The notes beneath the pieces were generated by a model. The model was not told where the DNA came from. It searched no databases and saw only the letters and a program-made list of their open reading frames with translations. Shown in pieces: positions 55,455 to 64,000 of a stretch of 64,000 nt of DNA. A program made the translations under genes and the position numbers. This DNA is from Alphaproteobacteria bacterium (GTDB taxonomy: Bacteria > Pseudomonadota > Alphaproteobacteria > ATCC43930 > CGMCC-115725): the NCBI GenBank assembly GCA_028871455.1, contig JAGWNF010000002.1:124001-188000 (forward strand), in the 5' to 3' direction. The first letter of the stretch is position 1; each line of letters opens with the position of its first letter.

Positions 55455-56507
55455 TCAGTGGTTCATCGCCGTCCAGACCGGCTTGCCGTCGGCGCCCTTG
55501 AAATCGCGGCTCCATGACGCCTCGATCTGCGCCACGACCGAGTCCGGTAGCGGCACGTAGTCGAGGGCGCGAGCCTGCGCCTGGCCGTGCCGCAAGCACC
55601 AGTCGAGGAACTTGAGCACGGCTTCGTTGCGCTCGCCCGCGTAGTCCTTGCGCATCAGCATGTAGGTCGCGGCTGTGATCGGCCAGCTTTTGTCGCCGGG
55701 CTGGTCGGTCAGGATCAGGTAGAAGTCTTTGACCTTGGTGAAATCGGCGTTACCCGCCGCGGCCTGGAACGCGCCCATCGTCGGCTCGAGCGTCTTGCCC
55801 GCCTTGTTGACCATCCGGGTATAGGTCAGATGGTTCTCCATGACGTAAGCATACTCGACGTAGCCGATCGCGCCCTTGACTTGCTGGACGCTCGAGGCCA
55901 CGCCGGCATTGCCCTTGCCGCCGATGCCGACCGGCCAGTCAACCGAGACATCGGAGCCGACCTTGTCGGCCCATTCCGGGCTGACTTTGGCGAGATAGTT
56001 GGTGAAGTTGAAGGTCGTGCCCGAGCCGTCCGAGCGATGGACGACCGAGATGCCCATATGCGGCAGCTTGACGTGCGGGTTGAGCTTCTTGATCGCCGGG
56101 CTGTCCCACATGGTGATCTTGCCGAGGTAGATGTCGGCGAGGACCGGACCGCTGATCGTCAATTCGCCCGGCTTGATGCCCGGCAGATTGACCACCGGCG
56201 TGATCGAGATGATTACAGCCGGGAATTGCGCGACGTCGATCTTGGCGAGCGCGTCGGGCTTGAGCGGCTTGTCGCTGTTGGCAAAATCGACGGTCTTCTC
56301 GGTGATCTGCTTGATGCCGCCGCCCGAACCGATCGCCTGGTAGTTCACGGCGATGCCGGTTTCCTTCTTGTAGGCGTCGGCCCATTTGGCGAGGACGGGA
56401 TAGATCGCGGTGCCGCCGGCGCCATTCAGTTCCTTGGCTTGTACCGGAGCGGCGAGCATGGCGACGGCCAGCGCGCCCGCCACGCCGCAAAGAATTCGGT
56501 GTTTCAT
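55455..56507 (-). CDS. pstS: Phosphate ABC transporter substrate-binding protein PstS
   Basis: A 350-residue periplasmic phosphate-binding protein. Signal peptide [11 protein letters not shown]...A-P-V-Q-A; then [14 protein letters not shown] and [11 protein letters not shown]. The phosphate-binding loop [12 protein letters not shown] and F-A-N-S-D are intact. ATG 56507 is set by the signal peptide. The other pst genes and phoU are not here, and the gene has its own terminator, so it is a lone unit dropped between leuC and leuD. A possible Pho box lies ~85 bases upstream. Confidence 0.93.
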   Translation of the reverse strand: MKHRILCGVAGALAVAMLAAPVQAKELNGAGGTAIYPVLAKWADAYKKETGIAVNYQAIGSGGGIKQITEKTVDFANSDKPLKPDALAKIDVAQFPAVIISITPVVNLPGIKPGELTISGPVLADIYLGKITMWDSPAIKKLNPHVKLPHMGISVVHRSDGSGTTFNFTNYLAKVSPEWADKVGSDVSVDWPVGIGGKGNAGVASSVQQVKGAIGYVEYAYVMENHLTYTRMVNKAGKTLEPTMGAFQAAAGNADFTKVKDFYLILTDQPGDKSWPITAATYMLMRKDYAGERNEAVLKFLDWCLRHGQAQARALDYVPLPDSVVAQIEASWSRDFKGADGKPVWTAMNH

Positions 56508-56591
56508 CACTTGCCCCTCAGTTGTGGATGATCGGTCGTGGACGACCCGCCGCGCCACGCACGCGACCACCGGACTCTAGGAGCGGTGGAA

Positions 56592-56635
56592 GTCACAACT
56601 GTTACAGTTGAGTGAACCTTTTGTGAAAAGTCACC
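56592..56635 (-). promoter_or_regulatory. Possible Pho box upstream of pstS
   Basis: On the minus strand CTGTAACAGTTGTGAC (56607-56592) is close to the PhoB repeat CTGTNAC-N4-CTGTNAC. TTTTCACAAAAGGTTCAC lies just upstream of it. The position suits PhoB control of pstS. The matches are imperfect. Confidence 0.4.
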
Positions 56636-56641
56636 GGTTTC

Positions 56642-58060
56642 TTAACGCCGGCCGGACGTCAGCGTGCGGACATCCGCCAATTTTCCAACGATTGCGGCGG
56701 CCGCGGCCATGGCCGGACTCATCAGGTGCGTCCGTCCGCCGCGGCCCTGGCGACCCTCGAAATTCCGGTTTGAGGTGGAAGCACATCTTTCGCCCGGCTC
56801 GAGCCGGTCGGCGTTCATCGCCAGGCACATCGAGCAGCCGGCCTCGCGCCACTCGAACCCCGCCTCGACGAAAACGTGATCGAGTCCTTCCTCTTCCGCC
56901 TGGTGCTTGACGAGGCCCGAACCGGGCACGACCAGCGCATTGACGCCGGCGGCGACCTTGCGACCCTTGGCGATCTGCGCCGCCGCGCGCAAATCCTCGA
57001 TGCGCGCGTTGGTGCACGAGCCGATGAACACCTTCTGCACCGGCACGTCGACGAGCCGCGTGCCCGGCTGCAACCCCATGTACTGGAGCGCGCGCTCCAT
57101 CGCGGCGCGCTTGTTGGCGTCGGCAATGGCCGCCGGATCGGGCACGCTGCCGGTGATCGGCAGCACGTCTTCGGGGCTGGTGCCCCAGGTCACCTGCGGC
57201 GCGATCTGGCGGGCATCGAGTCGTACCACGGTGTCGTAGCGCGCGCTCCGATCGGAAGGTAGCGTCTTCCAGAACGCCAGCGCCTGCTCCCACGCACCGC
57301 CTTTCGGCGCGTGCGGCCGGCCCTTGAGATAGGCGAAAGTCGTCTCGTCGGGCGCGATCAGGCCGGCGCGGGCGCCGGCTTCGATCGACATGTTGCACAC
57401 GGTCATGCGGCCTTCCATCGACAGACCGCGGATCGCGCTGCCGCCGTATTCGACGACGTGGCCGGTGCCGCCGGCGGTGCCGATCTTGCCGATGACCGCG
57501 AGGATCAGATCCTTCGCCGTCACGCCCAAGGGCAATTCGCCGTCGATCTCGATCAGCATGTTCTTGGCGCGACGCTGGATCAGCGTCTGCGTCGCCAACA
57601 CGTGCTCGACCTCCGACGTGCCGATGCCGAAGGCGAGGGCGCCGAAGGCGCCGTGCGTCGCGGTGTGACTGTCGCCGCAGACAATGGTCATGCCCGGCTG
57701 CGTCATGCCCTGCTCGGGGCCGATGATGTGGACGATGCCCTGGCGGATGTCGGTGAGGCCGAAATACTCGATGCCGAATTCCTTGACGTTGCGCTCGAGC
57801 GTCTCGACCTGCTTGCGCGATTCCGGCTCCTCGATGCCGCGCGAACGGTCGGTGGTCGGCACGTTGTGGTCGGCGACGGCGATGGTCGCGTCGGGCCGGC
57901 GCACGCGGCGGCCCGAGGTGCGCAGGCCTTCGAAGGCCTGTGGGCTCGTGACCTCGTGCACCAAATGCCGGTCGATGTAGAGCAGGCTCGTCCCGTCGGG
58001 CTGACTGTCGACGAGATGGCTTTCCCAGATCTTGTCGTAGAGCGTACGCGCCGCGGCCAT
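56642..58060 (-). CDS. leuC: 3-isopropylmalate dehydratase large subunit
   Basis: A 472-residue aconitase-family [4Fe-4S] enzyme. It starts [26 protein letters not shown] supplies the first catalytic block. The cluster cysteines are in G-S-C-T-N-A-R and C-S-M-C-L-A-M-N near the C-terminus. It follows rplS by 15 bases on the same strand, a common alphaproteobacterial order. Downstream the expected leuD is displaced by pstS. Confidence 0.95.
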   Translation of the reverse strand: MAAARTLYDKIWESHLVDSQPDGTSLLYIDRHLVHEVTSPQAFEGLRTSGRRVRRPDATIAVADHNVPTTDRSRGIEEPESRKQVETLERNVKEFGIEYFGLTDIRQGIVHIIGPEQGMTQPGMTIVCGDSHTATHGAFGALAFGIGTSEVEHVLATQTLIQRRAKNMLIEIDGELPLGVTAKDLILAVIGKIGTAGGTGHVVEYGGSAIRGLSMEGRMTVCNMSIEAGARAGLIAPDETTFAYLKGRPHAPKGGAWEQALAFWKTLPSDRSARYDTVVRLDARQIAPQVTWGTSPEDVLPITGSVPDPAAIADANKRAAMERALQYMGLQPGTRLVDVPVQKVFIGSCTNARIEDLRAAAQIAKGRKVAAGVNALVVPGSGLVKHQAEEEGLDHVFVEAGFEWREAGCSMCLAMNADRLEPGERCASTSNRNFEGRQGRGGRTHLMSPAMAAAAAIVGKLADVRTLTSGRR

Positions 58061-58075
58061 GGTGTCGTCAGGTTC

Positions 58076-58585
58076 CTATTTCTTCTTCTTGTTGGGCGCC
58101 TCGTCGCGGGCGGGCTTGGCGCGTTTCGCCGGCTTCTCCGCCGCGGCGGCCGGAGTCTCCGGCGCTGCAGCCGTGACCTCGGCCGGCGCCGGCTCGGTGG
58201 CGTCTGTCGCCGTCTGCTCGACTGCAGCGCGCTCGGCCTCGCTGATGCGCGCCGCCTTGCCGGCCAGGCCGCGCAGGTAATAGAGCTTGGCGCGGCGCAC
58301 CGCGCCGCGGCGCACGACCTCGATCTCCGCAATGCGCGGCGAGTAGAGCGGGAAGACGCGCTCGACGCCCTCGCCGTAGGAGATCTTGCGCAGCGTGAAG
58401 TTGGAGTTCACGCCGGCGTTCTTGCGCGCGATGCACACGCCTTCGAACGCCTGGATGCGCTCGCGCTCGCCCTCGATCACCTTGATGCTGACCTTGAGCG
58501 TGTCGCCCGGCCGGAAGTCCGGAACGGCTCGGGCCTTGGCCAGCGCCGCCACTCCTTCTTTGTCGAGCATCTGCATGACGTCCAT
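58076..58585 (-). CDS. rplS: 50S ribosomal protein L19
   Basis: A 169-residue L19. The core (~residues 1-112) has [30 protein letters not shown] and [15 protein letters not shown] ~50-residue Ala/Pro/Glu-rich tail ending [13 protein letters not shown] follows, as in other alphaproteobacteria. ATG 58585 begins the universal start; the frame reads further upstream within the trmD region. It is 14 bases after trmD. Confidence 0.95.
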   Translation of the reverse strand: MDVMQMLDKEGVAALAKARAVPDFRPGDTLKVSIKVIEGERERIQAFEGVCIARKNAGVNSNFTLRKISYGEGVERVFPLYSPRIAEIEVVRRGAVRRAKLYYLRGLAGKAARISEAERAAVEQTATDATEPAPAEVTAAAPETPAAAAEKPAKRAKPARDEAPNKKKK

Positions 58586-58599
58586 GGATCTTCTCCGAC

Positions 58600-59310
58600 C
58601 TAGAGGCTGTCCCGCCGTCGGGCGAGATAGCGTTGCCACAAATCCGGGCGCCGCGCCTGCGTCGCCGCTTCCGCCTGGGCCTGACGCCACCGGCGGACCT
58701 TGTCGTGATGGCCGGAGACCAGGACCTCCGGCACCGCCCGGCCGCGCCATTCCTGCGGCCGGGTGTAATGGGGATACTCGAGCAGGCTCCCCGTGAAACT
58801 CTCCTCCGTCACCGCCGCGGCGTCGCCGATGACGCCGGGCAGCAGCCGGATACACGCGTCGAGCAGCGCGATCGCCGCCGGCTCGCCGCCCGACAGCACG
58901 AAATCGCCGAGGCTCAGCTCCTCGATCGCGTTCGCCTCGATCGCGCGCTCGTCGATGCCCTCGAACCGGCCGCATAGCAGCCGTACGCCGGGTCCTTCGC
59001 TCAGCTGCCGGACCCGTTCCTGGTCGAGCCGATGGCCGCGCGGCGAGAGATAGAGCAGCGGCCCCGGACGACCGGCAATGCTGGCGATCGCGGCGTCGAC
59101 GACGTCCGGCCGCAGCACCATGCCGGGCCCGCCGCCGAACGGCGCGTCGTCGACGGAGCGGTGTTTATCGCTTGCGAAATCGCGGATGTCCACCGTTTCC
59201 AGCCGCCACAGGTCGCGCTCGAGCGCCTTGCCGGCGAGCGAAAATCCCAGCGGTCCGGGGAACATCTCGGGGAAGAGCGTCAGCACGGTCGCGGTCCAGG
59301 GCGCGGTCAT
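58600..59310 (-). CDS. trmD: tRNA (guanine-37-N1)-methyltransferase
   Basis: A 236-residue SPOUT-class enzyme that makes m1G37 and prevents +1 frameshifts. The trefoil-knot SAM site is seen in [11 protein letters not shown] and [23 protein letters not shown] and [12 protein letters not shown] are also typical. It overlaps rimM by 4 bases (ATGA). Confidence 0.95.
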   Translation of the reverse strand: MTAPWTATVLTLFPEMFPGPLGFSLAGKALERDLWRLETVDIRDFASDKHRSVDDAPFGGGPGMVLRPDVVDAAIASIAGRPGPLLYLSPRGHRLDQERVRQLSEGPGVRLLCGRFEGIDERAIEANAIEELSLGDFVLSGGEPAAIALLDACIRLLPGVIGDAAAVTEESFTGSLLEYPHYTRPQEWRGRAVPEVLVSGHHDKVRRWRQAQAEAATQARRPDLWQRYLARRRDSL

Positions 59311-59852
59311 CGCGATCCGCCTTTCCGGCGCGGCGCCGCGTCGAGCAGGCCGTCCGGCGGCACTACGACGACGCGGCCGCCGGCGATGTCGACCACCGGC
59401 ACGATTGCGGCGGTGAACGGCACCATCACGCTCGCGCCCGACGGCGGCGCGATCTCGAGGCTGGGTCCGGCGCCGAAATCGTGGATGGCGACGATGCGGC
59501 CGAGCGACGTGCCGTCCGCGCGCTCGGCCGCGAGGCCGATCAGATCGGCGTGATAGAACTCGCCCAACGCGGTCGGCGGCAGGCGGTCGCGCGCGACATA
59601 GAGCTTCTCGCCCCTGAGCCGCTCGGCGGCGTTGCGATCCTCGATGCCCTTGATGCGCGCGATCAGCATGCCGCGCGACGCGCCGACTAGCGCGAGCTCG
59701 AAGCGGCGCGCGCCGCCCGCGTCCTGAAGCGGACCGTAGGCGGCGATGTCCTCGGCGCGGGCGGTGAAGCTCTTGAGCCGCACCAGGCCCTTGACGCCGT
59801 GCGCGCCGGCGATCGCGCCGAGACAGACCAGCGATGTGGCGGATGTCGCCAC
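59307..59852 (-). CDS. rimM: Ribosome maturation factor RimM
   Basis: A 181-residue 30S maturation factor. The N-terminal beta-barrel opens [18 protein letters not shown] and the PRC-barrel domain has [10 protein letters not shown], then [14 protein letters not shown]. It lies between rpsP and trmD, the conserved operon order. Confidence 0.94.
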   Translation of the reverse strand: MATSATSLVCLGAIAGAHGVKGLVRLKSFTARAEDIAAYGPLQDAGGARRFELALVGASRGMLIARIKGIEDRNAAERLRGEKLYVARDRLPPTALGEFYHADLIGLAAERADGTSLGRIVAIHDFGAGPSLEIAPPSGASVMVPFTAAIVPVVDIAGGRVVVVPPDGLLDAAPRRKGGSR

Positions 59853-59862
59853 GTGTTTCTCC

Positions 59863-60294
59863 TCAGGCGCCGGCCGCCGGCGCGGCTTCCGGCGTCTTCT
59901 CGGCCTTGGCTTCCGCCTTGGCCTCGGCGGGCTGGCCCGCCGGCGCGGCGCCGGCAGGCGCGGCCTCGCCCTTCGCCGCTTCGAGCTTCTTGCGCTCGGC
60001 GCGCGGCATCGAGCGCTGCGGCGTCTCGCGGATCTCGGGCCGCTGCATCATGCCGGCGTCGGCGAGGAACAGCGTCACCCGCTCGGATGGCAGCGCGCCC
60101 ATCTTGATCCAATGCTGGATGCGCTCGCTGTTCAGCACCACGCGGTCCTTGTGCCCCTTGTCGAGCATCGGATTGTAGGTGCCGAGCTTCTCGATGAAGC
60201 GGCCGTCGCGCGGGCTGCGCGATTCCGCCACCACGATCGAATAGAACGGGCGCTTCTTGGCGCCGCCGCGAGCGAGACGAATCTTGAGTGACAT
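59863..60294 (-). CDS. rpsP: 30S ribosomal protein S16
   Basis: A 143-residue S16. The universal core ([18 protein letters not shown]) covers the first ~80 residues. The last ~60 residues are an Ala/Glu/Lys/Pro-rich tail, longer than the E. coli protein and common in alphaproteobacteria. It is 28 bases after ffh and 10 before rimM on the same strand. Confidence 0.95.
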   Translation of the reverse strand: MSLKIRLARGGAKKRPFYSIVVAESRSPRDGRFIEKLGTYNPMLDKGHKDRVVLNSERIQHWIKMGALPSERVTLFLADAGMMQRPEIRETPQRSMPRAERKKLEAAKGEAAPAGAAPAGQPAEAKAEAKAEKTPEAAPAAGA

Positions 60295-60322
60295 GGAGTT
60301 CCTTTCGGGTTGCCTCTCGGTT

Positions 60323-61696
60323 TCAGTGACGCGTGGGATTGCCGGGCATGAGCGCCGAGATGCCGTGCCGGGCGAGGCCCTTCTGGCCGAGCTTGCCCAT
60401 GCGCTTCATCATCTGGCTCATGTCCTGGTACTGCTTGATGAGACGATTGATCTCCGGAACCGTCGTGCCCGAGCCGGCGGCGATGCGCTGCCGGCGCGAG
60501 GCGTTCAGCAGCTTGGGGTTCCGGCGCTCGGCCTTGGTCATCGACGACAGGATCGCCTCCTGCCGCTTGAGGACGCTCTCGTCGATATTGGCCTGATCGA
60601 GCTGCTTCTTGACCTTGGCGACGCCCGGCAGGTGGCCGAGGATGCCGCTCATGCCGCCCATCTTCCGAAGCTGCCTGAGCTGCGCCGCGAGATCGTCGAG
60701 GTCGAAGCCGCCTTTCTCGATCTTGCGCGCGAGCTTCTCGGCCTCTTCGCGGTCGGCGGTCTCGGCCGCCTTCTCGACCAGGCTGACGATGTCGCCCATG
60801 CCGAGGATGCGGCTGGCGATGCGCTCGGCATGGAAGGGCTCGAGCGCGTCGAGCTTCTCGCCCGTGCCCAGGAACTTGATCGGCTTGCCGGTGACGGCGC
60901 GCATCGACAACGCGGCGCCGCCGCGGGCGTCGCCGTCGATCCGCGTCAGCACGATGCCGGTGAGCGCGATGCGTTCGGCGAAAGCCTTGCCGACATTGAC
61001 CGCGTCCTGGCCCGTCAGCGAGTCGACGACAAGGAGCGTCTCGGTCGGCTGGGTCGCCGCGTGCACGGCGGCGACTTCCTGCATCAGCGGCTCGTCGATA
61101 TGGAGCCGGCCGGCGGTGTCGAGGATGACGACGTCGTAGCCTTCGCGCCGACCGGTCTCCATCGCGCGCTGGGCGATGGCGATGGGTCGTTCTCCCGCAA
61201 CGATGGGCAGCGAGGCGCCGTCGATCTGCTTCGCCAGCGTCGCCAGCTGCTCCTGCGCCGCCGGCCGCGCGACGTCGAGCGCGGCGAGCAGCACTTTCTT
61301 CTTCTCCCGCGCCTGTAGCAGCCGCGCGAGCTTGGCCGCGGTCGTGGTCTTGCCCGAGCCCTGGAGACCGACCATCAGCACCACCACCGGCGGCACCGCG
61401 TTGAAATCGAGCGTGCTGTCGCCGCCGAGCGTCGCGATCAGATGGTCGTGGACCAGCTTGACCACCATCTGGCCCGGCGTCACCGAGCGCAGCATCTCCT
61501 GGCCGACGGCCTGGTCGCGCACGGCGTTGACGAAATCCTTCACCACCGGCAGGGCGACGTCGGCCTCGATCAGCGCGATGCGGATCTCGCGCAGCGCGGC
61601 GCTGACGTCGTCCGCCGACAGCGCGCCTTTGCGCTTCAGCCGGTCGAAGATGTCGGCCAGACGGCCGCTCAGGCTCTCGAACAAACTCGTCTCCAA
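60323..61696 (-). CDS. ffh: Signal recognition particle protein Ffh
   Basis: A 457-residue SRP54 GTPase that binds signal sequences and 4.5S RNA for co-translational membrane targeting. N domain, then G domain with [10 protein letters not shown] (~107-116), [18 protein letters not shown] and G-T-G-E-K; a Met-rich M domain ends the protein ([11 protein letters not shown]). It heads the rpsP-rimM-trmD-rplS string. The SRP receptor ftsY begins at the right end of the window on the other strand. Confidence 0.96.
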   Translation of the reverse strand: METSLFESLSGRLADIFDRLKRKGALSADDVSAALREIRIALIEADVALPVVKDFVNAVRDQAVGQEMLRSVTPGQMVVKLVHDHLIATLGGDSTLDFNAVPPVVVLMVGLQGSGKTTTAAKLARLLQAREKKKVLLAALDVARPAAQEQLATLAKQIDGASLPIVAGERPIAIAQRAMETGRREGYDVVILDTAGRLHIDEPLMQEVAAVHAATQPTETLLVVDSLTGQDAVNVGKAFAERIALTGIVLTRIDGDARGGAALSMRAVTGKPIKFLGTGEKLDALEPFHAERIASRILGMGDIVSLVEKAAETADREEAEKLARKIEKGGFDLDDLAAQLRQLRKMGGMSGILGHLPGVAKVKKQLDQANIDESVLKRQEAILSSMTKAERRNPKLLNASRRQRIAAGSGTTVPEINRLIKQYQDMSQMMKRMGKLGQKGLARHGISALMPGNPTRH

Positions 61697-61905
61697 ACGC
61701 GTTTCGGGCCAGTGCGCGCGACGCGCGGACTGGCCGTCCCCCGCAGGGGGTAACAGGGCTAGGGCTCCCTGGAAGCGGGCTGGAACCTAGGCTTGCGGGC
61801 GGACCCTGTCAATTGCCCAGCCGCGGCGCCGGAAGCGGCGGCTGGCCGGGCGGTCCGGGCCGCCCTTGCTTTATTTGGCGGGCGGATTCGCCTATATCCC
61901 TCGCC

Positions 61906-62742
61906 ATGCGCGGCACGCCTTTCATCAAGATGCACGGCCTCGGCAACGACTTCGTCGTGCTCGATGCGCGCGCCAGGCCGATCTCGGTCGACGACAAGGC
62001 GGCCGAGGCGATCGCCGCGCGCCATACCGGCATCGGTTGCGATCAGCTCATCGTCATCGAGAAGCCGAACCGTCCAGGCGTCGCCGCCTTCATGCGCATC
62101 CGTAACGCCGATGGCGGCGAGGTCGAGGCCTGCGGCAACGCCGCGCGCTGCGTCGCCGACCTGATCATGCGCGAGGCCGGCGCCGACAGCGTCACCCTCG
62201 AAACCGCCGCCGGCCTCATCACCGCGCGCGCCGCCGGCAAGGATCGCGTCGCCGTCGACATGGGCGAGCCGCGCTGGGGCTGGCGCGACATTCCGCTGGC
62301 GCGCGACTGCGATACTGATCACCTGCCGCTGGCACTCGGACCTTTGTCGGACGGCATGGCAACGAGCATGGGCAATCCGCATGCGACGTTCTTCGTCGCC
62401 GATGTCGGCGCGGTCGACATCGCCGCGCTCGGCCCCAGGCTCGAGCACGACGCGCTGTTTTCGCAGCACGCCAATATCGGCGTGGCGCAGATGCTGGGCC
62501 GCGACCGGATCCGTTTGCGCGTGTGGGAGCGCGGCGCCGGCCTGACGCCGGCCTGCGGCACCGGCGCCTGCGCGGCGCTGGTGGCGGCGAGCCGCCGCGG
62601 CCTCGCCGGCCGCAGCGCCGAGATCGTCGCCGACGGGGGCCAGTTGACCATCGACTGGCGCGCCGACAATCACGTGATCATGACCGGACCGGTCGCCGTC
62701 AGCTTCACCGGCGTGATCGATCCGTCGCTGCTGCCGGTGTGA
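61906..62742 (+). CDS. dapF: Diaminopimelate epimerase
   Basis: A 278-residue cofactor-free racemase converting LL- to meso-diaminopimelate for lysine and peptidoglycan. The two catalytic cysteines are Cys76 (E-A-C-G-N-A-A-R) and Cys217 (P-A-C-G-T-G-A-C). [11 protein letters not shown] near the start and M-G-N-P-H-A-T-F-F complete the signatures. ATG 61906 is chosen over upstream frame extension because it begins the domain. It precedes mtaB by 2 bases. Confidence 0.95.
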   Translation: MRGTPFIKMHGLGNDFVVLDARARPISVDDKAAEAIAARHTGIGCDQLIVIEKPNRPGVAAFMRIRNADGGEVEACGNAARCVADLIMREAGADSVTLETAAGLITARAAGKDRVAVDMGEPRWGWRDIPLARDCDTDHLPLALGPLSDGMATSMGNPHATFFVADVGAVDIAALGPRLEHDALFSQHANIGVAQMLGRDRIRLRVWERGAGLTPACGTGACAALVAASRRGLAGRSAEIVADGGQLTIDWRADNHVIMTGPVAVSFTGVIDPSLLPV

Positions 62743-62744
62743 CC

Positions 62745-63980
62745 ATGGCCGCGGAGATTCTCACCTTCGGTTGCCGCCTGAACGCCTTCGAGTCCGAGGT
62801 GATGCGGCGCCATGCGGCGGCGGCCGGCCTCGACGACGCGGTGATCATCAATACCTGCGCCGTGACCGCGGAGGCCGAGCGCCAGGCGCGCCAGGCGATC
62901 CGCCGCGCCCGCCGTGAGCGGCCGAATGCGCGCATCATCGTCACCGGCTGCGCGGCGCAGATCGATCCGGCGAAGTATGCGGCGATGCCCGAGATCGACC
63001 GCGTGCTCGGCAACGCCGAGAAGCTCAAGGCCGAAAGCTGGACCGGCACGGGACGCGTCGATGTGAGCGACATCGCGACGGTGCGCGCGACCGCGTCGCA
63101 CCGGGTCGACGGCTTCGAGGGCCGGGCGCGCGCCTTTCTGGAGGTGCAGCAGGGCTGCGACCATCGCTGCACGTTCTGCGTCATTCCGCTCGGCCGCGGG
63201 CCAAGCCGCTCGGTGCCGCCGGGCGCGGTCGTCGACCAGGCGCGCGCGCTGACGGCGGCGGGTTACCGCGAGCTGGTGCTGACCGGCGTCGATCTCACCG
63301 CCTATGGCGCCGATCTGCCCGGCCGGCCGACCTTGGGCGCGCTGGCGCGGCTGCTGCTGGCGCTGGTGCCCGAGCTCGATCGGCTGCGCCTGTCGTCGGT
63401 CGATCCGGCGGAGATCGACGAGACGCTGTGGCGGCTCGTTGCTGAAGAGACACGGCTGATGCCGCATCTGCATCTGTCGCTGCAGGCGGGCGACGACCTG
63501 GTCCTCAAGCGCATGAAGCGGCGGCACACGCGCGCCCAGGCGCTGGAGGTGGCGCGCCGCGCGCGCGATCTCCGGCTGGGCATCGCGCTCGGCGCCGATC
63601 TGATCGCCGGCTTTCCGACCGAGGACGCGGCGATGTTCGGCCGCACGCTGGCGTTCATCGACGAGGCCGGCCTCGATTATCTCCATGTCTTTCCGTTCAG
63701 TGCCCGCGCCGGCACGCCGGCCGAGCGCATGCCGCAGGTCCCGAAGCCGCTGGTGCGCGAGCGCGCGGCGCGGCTCAGAGCGGCGGGCGCGGCGGCATTC
63801 GCCCGCGCGCTGGCGGCGCGCGTCGGCAGCGAGGCGCAGGTGCTGATCGAGCAGCCGGGCTTCGGCCGCAGCGAGCACTATGCGCCGGTGGCGGTCGCGG
63901 GCGATTTCGTTCCGGGTGATGTCGTGCGCGTGACGCTCAACGGCGCAACGGCCGATCGGCTCACCGGCGTGGCGGCATGA
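62745..63980 (+). CDS. mtaB: tRNA t6A37 methylthiotransferase (MtaB-like)
   Basis: A 411-residue radical-SAM enzyme with two iron-sulfur clusters. UPF0004 cysteines are Cys10 (F-G-C-R-L-N), Cys38 (N-T-C-A-V-T) and Cys69 (T-G-C-A-A-Q); the radical-SAM cluster is Cys138, Cys142, Cys145 (G-C-D-H-R-C-T-F-C). A TRAM-like domain ends the protein. R-L-N after the first Cys and G-R-G-P-S-R favour MtaB over MiaB or RimO. It makes ms2t6A at tRNA position 37. The stop overlaps the next start by 4 bases. Confidence 0.92.
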   Translation: MAAEILTFGCRLNAFESEVMRRHAAAAGLDDAVIINTCAVTAEAERQARQAIRRARRERPNARIIVTGCAAQIDPAKYAAMPEIDRVLGNAEKLKAESWTGTGRVDVSDIATVRATASHRVDGFEGRARAFLEVQQGCDHRCTFCVIPLGRGPSRSVPPGAVVDQARALTAAGYRELVLTGVDLTAYGADLPGRPTLGALARLLLALVPELDRLRLSSVDPAEIDETLWRLVAEETRLMPHLHLSLQAGDDLVLKRMKRRHTRAQALEVARRARDLRLGIALGADLIAGFPTEDAAMFGRTLAFIDEAGLDYLHVFPFSARAGTPAERMPQVPKPLVRERAARLRAAGAAAFARALAARVGSEAQVLIEQPGFGRSEHYAPVAVAGDFVPGDVVRVTLNGATADRLTGVAA

Positions 63981-64000
63981 CCAACGGCTTCTTCGCGCGG
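63977..64000 (+). CDS. ftsY: Start of ftsY (SRP receptor), truncated by window end
   Basis: Only eight codons are visible: M-T-N-G-F-F-A-R. The start overlaps mtaB by ATGA. dapF-mtaB-ftsY is a conserved alphaproteobacterial order and FtsY often opens with a G-F-F-x-R/K motif, so the call is from context and these residues. Confidence 0.6.

Overview
The window is a GC-rich, densely packed chromosomal segment from an alphaproteobacterium. I infer a Rhodospirillales-like organism from the housekeeping order at the right end: ffh next to rpsP-rimM-trmD-rplS-leuC-leuD-leuB, with dapF-mtaB-ftsY running the other way. No tRNA, rRNA, CRISPR array, insertion sequence or phage gene was seen.

The centre, about 23.0-52.7 kb, is an exosortase A (XrtA) / PEP-CTERM locus joined to exopolysaccharide (EPS) synthesis. 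It encodes an export lipoprotein, a chain-length protein, a tyrosine autokinase with a tyrosine-rich linker, an outer-membrane barrel, a DUF3473 deacetylase, a TIGR03087-type glycosyltransferase, and exosortase A fused to an EpsI domain. It also has two flippases, an exosortase-associated O-antigen-ligase-like protein, and a five-gene overlapping tailoring operon (GT2, APH-like kinase, methyltransferase, GT4, deacetylase). The right side of the locus carries the TPR protein PrsT, the two-component pair PrsR (sigma-54 activator) and PrsK, and the TIGR03013-type priming glycosyltransferase. The one sortable substrate I can see is the PEP-CTERM protein at 13.2-13.96 kb, whose signal is the variant V-N-E-P. 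Beside it lies a 751-residue secreted, Bap-like protein. TTAACCAT octamers, a known CtrA half-site, lie upstream of both genes.

The left 23 kb is accessory and metabolic. It starts with a DprE1/DprE2-like epimerase pair, then a sensor kinase broken by an in-frame TAG, a LivK-type binding protein, an amidase, a CBS-pair protein, trehalose-phosphatase, and a response regulator followed by an 87-residue stand-alone DHp-like protein. Malate synthase follows, under a tandem glycine riboswitch, then two outer-membrane porin-type proteins and an AsmA protein. One porin has a well-formed sigma-54 promoter, a candidate link to PrsR. Four C-terminal gene stubs (FAH-family hydrolase, polysaccharide deacetylase, glutathionyl-hydroquinone reductase, LLM-type oxidoreductase) show recent gene loss.

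The right 11 kb is housekeeping: leuB, leuD, a lone pstS placed between leuD and leuC, leuC, rplS, trmD, rimM, rpsP and ffh on the minus strand, then dapF, mtaB and the first codons of ftsY on the plus strand.
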